Part shown: positions 6,125-7,937 of the stretch, in pieces | Layout: every line of letters begins with the position of its first letter | How positions within the stretch are numbered: the stretch's first letter is position 1 | DNA from: UBA5972 sp964480735 | GTDB taxonomy: Bacteria > Pseudomonadota > Alphaproteobacteria > Rhodobacterales > Rhodobacteraceae | Direction of reading: 5' to 3' | Length of the DNA stretch: 7,937 bases | Assembly: GCA_964480735.1 (NCBI GenBank) | Contig: CAYZQS010000116.1 | Span: 1-7,937, forward strand | Made by a program: the position numbers and the translations under genes | The notes under the pieces: generated by a model | Databases searched by the model: none | What the model was told of the DNA's origin: nothing | Seen by the model: the letters and a program-made list of their open reading frames with translations, nothing else

Positions 6125-6146
6125 AACCAATCGTTGGTTCAACCAT
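6125..6146 (+). promoter_or_regulatory. Candidate GntR/FadR-type operator
   Basis: AACCAA-TCG-TTGGTT (6125-6139) is a perfect inverted repeat overlapped by TTGGT-TCA-ACCA (6134-6145). The second element matches nine of ten fixed positions of the TTGGTNNNACCAA pattern known for PdhR/LldR-like GntR regulators. It lies 13 bases after the monooxygenase stop and about 55 bp before the -35 box of the binding-protein gene. It has no T-run, so it is not a terminator. Confidence 0.4.
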
Positions 6147-6199
6147 CAGCGTGGTCTGGCGCACGCCATTTTGCCACAAGTGCGCGGAATTGTTTGGGC

Positions 6200-6228
6200 T
6201 TGGCGCGGCCACCGAACGCGCGTTAAAC
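6200..6228 (+). promoter_or_regulatory. Candidate promoter of the substrate-binding protein gene
   Basis: TTGGCG (6200-6205) and TTAAAC (6223-6228) are 17 bp apart, about 45 bp before ATG 6274. The match to consensus is moderate. Its presence fits the 161-bp gap after the monooxygenase gene and suggests separate, stronger transcription of the binding protein. Confidence 0.4.
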
Positions 6229-6273
6229 TGTGTACACCCCAAAAACGACTCAATCCCGATCAGGAGAAGTAAA

Positions 6274-7758
6274 ATGCATCACTGGCTCAGAACTGTAATG
6301 CTGTCTGGCGTTGTCGCGCTTGGAACGGTGTTGCCCGCCCACGCCGCCAAAACCGACATAACGATCGGAATGCAGCTTGAACCCCCCAATCTTGACCCAA
6401 CCGGCGGGGCCGCCGCCGCCATCGACGAAGTGGTTTACGCCAATGTGTTTGAGGGCCTGACGCGCTATAACGCCGACGGCTCGATCGCGCCCGCTTTGGC
6501 CAAAAGCTGGGACATTTCAGCCGACGGTCTGACCTACACGTTCCATCTGAATACCGGAGTGACGTTCCACGACGGCACCACCATGGACGCGGATGACGTG
6601 AAATTCTCGCTGGACCGGGCGCGCGCCGAAGACAGCACAAATGCACAAAAAGCCCTGTTTGCCGGCATTGCCAGCGTTGACGTGGTTGACGCCGCGACGG
6701 TTAAGATAACCCTGACAGGACCAAACGGTGGCTTTATCACCAACATGGCCTGGGGCGACGCGGTTATTGTGGCCCCGGAAAGCATCGGCGATGCGGCCAC
6801 ACATCCGGTTGGCACCGGCCCGTTTGTGTTTTCCGAATGGGTAAAAGGTGACAGCATCACCATCACGCGCAACGACAATTACTGGGGTGACGCCGTGGCG
6901 CTGGACAGCGCTACCTTCAAGTTCATATCGGACCCAACGGCGGCCTTTGCTGCGCTCATGGCCGAAGACGTGGACGCCTTCCCGGGTTACCCCGCACCCG
7001 AAACACTGCCGCAGTTCGAGGCCGACCCGCGCTTTAATGTCATTGGCGGCAACACCGAGGGCGAAACCATCCTGTCCACCAACAACAAGGATGAACATTT
7101 CAAGATCCTCAAGGTGCGCATGGCGCTGGCCCACGCCATCAACCGACAGGAAATCATCGACGGCGCGATGTTCGGCTACGGCACGCCCATCGGGACGCAT
7201 TTCGCGCCCCATAATCCTGACTATGTCGACCTGACGGGACTGTCGAAATATGATCCCGAAATGGCGCGCCATCTGCTGGCCGAAGCCGGGTTTCCCAACG
7301 GGTTCAAAACAACCCTGAAACTGCCCCCACCATCCTACGCGCGGCGCGGCGGCGAGATCATTGCAGCCCAGCTTCGTGCTGTGGGCATTGACGCCGAGAT
7401 CAGCAATCTGGAATGGGCGCAATGGCTGGAGCAGGTGTTTCGCGGCAAGGATTACGGCCTGACAATCGTCAGCCACACAGAGCCGATGGACATCAACATC
7501 TATGCGCGGCCTGATTACTACTTTCAATATGACAGCCCGGCGTTTCAGGCCCTGATGGACGACCTGAACGCCGCCACCGATCCGGCGGCGCGTTCGGCGA
7601 TTCTGAAAGCAGCCCAGACCATGATCTCTGAAGATTACGTCAATGGTTACCTTTTCCAGCTGGCGCGCACTTCAGTGGTTAACGCCAAAATCAAGGGCAT
7701 GTGGGAAAATTCCCCCACGCAAGCCAATGATCTGACCGGTGTAAGCTGGGCGGATTAA
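6274..7758 (+). CDS. ABC transporter substrate-binding protein, family 5 (peptide/nickel type)
   Basis: The chosen start, ATG 6274, follows an AGGAGA ribosome binding site and gives a clean Sec signal peptide: basic HHWLRT, hydrophobic VMLSGVVALGTVL, then PAHA with cleavage after residue 24. The frame is open back to an ATG at 6151, but that start would bury the signal peptide. The 494-aa product shows the SBP_bac_5 signature LAKSWDISADGLTYTFHL followed by GVTFHDG-x4-ADDVKFSLDR (about residues 75-115), then GTGPFVFSEW and NDNYW (180-204), and a full-length C-terminal lobe. Such proteins sit in the periplasm and hand peptides, opines, glutathione or other solutes to an ABC importer. The permease and ATPase genes are not in the window, and after this gene comes a terminator, so they must lie elsewhere. 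The M20 gene upstream suggests a peptide-like or N-acylated ligand. Confidence 0.93.
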   Translation: MHHWLRTVMLSGVVALGTVLPAHAAKTDITIGMQLEPPNLDPTGGAAAAIDEVVYANVFEGLTRYNADGSIAPALAKSWDISADGLTYTFHLNTGVTFHDGTTMDADDVKFSLDRARAEDSTNAQKALFAGIASVDVVDAATVKITLTGPNGGFITNMAWGDAVIVAPESIGDAATHPVGTGPFVFSEWVKGDSITITRNDNYWGDAVALDSATFKFISDPTAAFAALMAEDVDAFPGYPAPETLPQFEADPRFNVIGGNTEGETILSTNNKDEHFKILKVRMALAHAINRQEIIDGAMFGYGTPIGTHFAPHNPDYVDLTGLSKYDPEMARHLLAEAGFPNGFKTTLKLPPPSYARRGGEIIAAQLRAVGIDAEISNLEWAQWLEQVFRGKDYGLTIVSHTEPMDINIYARPDYYFQYDSPAFQALMDDLNAATDPAARSAILKAAQTMISEDYVNGYLFQLARTSVVNAKIKGMWENSPTQANDLTGVSWAD

Positions 7759-7768
7759 CACTGCTTTT

Positions 7769-7792
7769 CCGGCCGGGCAGCAGTCCGGCCGG
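7769..7792 (+). other. CCGGCCGG inverted repeat after the binding-protein gene
   Basis: The 8-base palindrome CCGGCCGG occurs at 7769-7776 and again at 7785-7792, separated by eight bases, so a very stable GC stem can form ten bases past the stop. There is no T-run behind it. It may protect the 3' end of the mRNA upstream of the real terminator at 7811-7851. Confidence 0.4.
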
Positions 7793-7810
7793 CAAATACC
7801 TGCCCAATAA

Positions 7811-7851
7811 CAAAACGGCCCGCCAATGATATTGGGGGCCGTTTTTGTTTT
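7811..7851 (+). terminator. Strong bidirectional intrinsic terminator
   Basis: A stem of ACGGCCC-(G bulge)-CCAAT pairs with ATTGGGGGCCGT around a GAT loop, and the A-run before it pairs with the T-run after it (TTTTTGTTTT). Read from the minus strand the stem is followed by TTTTGTTATT, so it can also end transcription coming from the DUF1127 gene on the right. It lies 52 bp after the binding-protein stop. Confidence 0.88.
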
Positions 7852-7863
7852 GATCACGCTTTC

Positions 7864-7937
7864 TTATTGCCAAAAGCTTTTTGCGGCTTCGGTATCGGCG
7901 GCTTTTTCACTGACGCCTATATCGCTCAGCTGTTGCA
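7864..7937 (-). CDS. DUF1127-type protein, C-terminal end (partial)
   Basis: The last 23 codons of a minus-strand frame end at TAA 7866-7864 and read QQLSDIGVSEKAADTEAAKS then FWQ. The pattern L-DIG-S---A--EA---FW is the hallmark C-terminal end of DUF1127 (YjiS-like) small basic proteins, which usually run ...LSDEQLRDIG.....AEREA.RPFW. The start lies beyond the window. DUF1127 proteins are short (about 45-100 aa) and common in alphaproteobacteria; some are linked to RNA binding and to phosphate or carbon metabolism, but I infer nothing specific here. It converges on the binding-protein gene and shares the terminator at 7811-7851. Confidence 0.7.
   Translation of the reverse strand, partial: QQLSDIGVSEKAADTEAAKSFWQ

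Noticed and set aside
6151..6273. N-terminal extension of the binding protein from ATG 6151
   Set aside because: It would put 41 non-signal residues before a well-formed signal peptide. ATG 6274 has an AGGAGA ribosome binding site, and the extension covers the promoter candidate.
6517..7527. 336-codon minus-strand frame opposite the binding-protein gene
   Set aside because: It is an antisense shadow of a strongly supported SBP_bac_5 gene, a common artefact in GC-rich coding DNA.
7769..7792. CCGGCCGG hairpin as the terminator of the binding-protein gene
   Set aside because: There is no T-run, and a much better terminator with a T-run follows at 7811-7851.
1..7937. CRISPR array, tRNA, rRNA, insertion sequence or phage integrase
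   Set aside because: I saw no repeat-spacer pattern, no cloverleaf-like or rRNA sequence, no transposase or integrase motifs, and no terminal inverted repeats with target duplications around the toxin-antitoxin genes.

Overview
The window looks like a chromosomal piece of an alphaproteobacterium, most likely a Rhodobacterales/Roseobacter-type organism. This rests on moderately high GC, GC-ending codons, an M20 amidohydrolase next to a family 5 solute-binding protein, and the tail of an alphaproteobacterial-style DUF1127 protein. It is inferred from sequence character, not from a database match.

Left half (1-3520), all on the minus strand. Read in the direction of transcription it holds: a 358-aa soluble coiled-coil protein; a Phd/YefM-type antitoxin with no toxin; a 29-codon relic matching the N-terminus of a gene further on; a ParD-type antitoxin; a ParE/RelE-type toxin; an unrecognised 376-aa protein; and the start of another unrecognised gene that leaves the window. 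The ParD, ParE and 376-aa genes are joined by two ATGA stop/start overlaps, so they should be translated as one coupled unit. The relic at 2028-2117 encodes a diverged version of the first ~25 residues of the 376-aa protein. Many differences are silent, which points to an old paralogue or allele rather than a recent duplication. Just upstream of the relic, Phd's stop overlaps an ATG (ATGA), and six codons later a stop overlaps the relic's ATG (also ATGA). This looks like a toxin gene collapsed to six codons. The locus therefore appears to have carried two antitoxin-toxin-(376-aa-like) cassettes, one intact and one wrecked.

The Phd promoter carries three TAGCTA palindromes at an exact 9-bp period. 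The ParD promoter carries an imperfect 20-bp palindrome over its -10 box. Both fit autoregulation by the antitoxins.

Right half (3712-7758), on the plus strand after a 191-bp divergent intergenic region. It holds a metal-dependent M20 amidohydrolase of the ArgE/DapE type with all expected catalytic and metal-binding residues, a PHBH/UbiH-type FAD monooxygenase 37 bp later, and a periplasmic peptide-type substrate-binding protein with a signal peptide and its own promoter. A GntR/FadR-like operator motif (TTGGT-N3-ACCA) lies between the last two. Together they suggest uptake and catabolism of an amide-bonded, possibly aromatic or N-acyl compound, but no permease or ATPase genes are in view. 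A strong bidirectional terminator follows, facing the C-terminal end of a minus-strand DUF1127 protein at the right edge.
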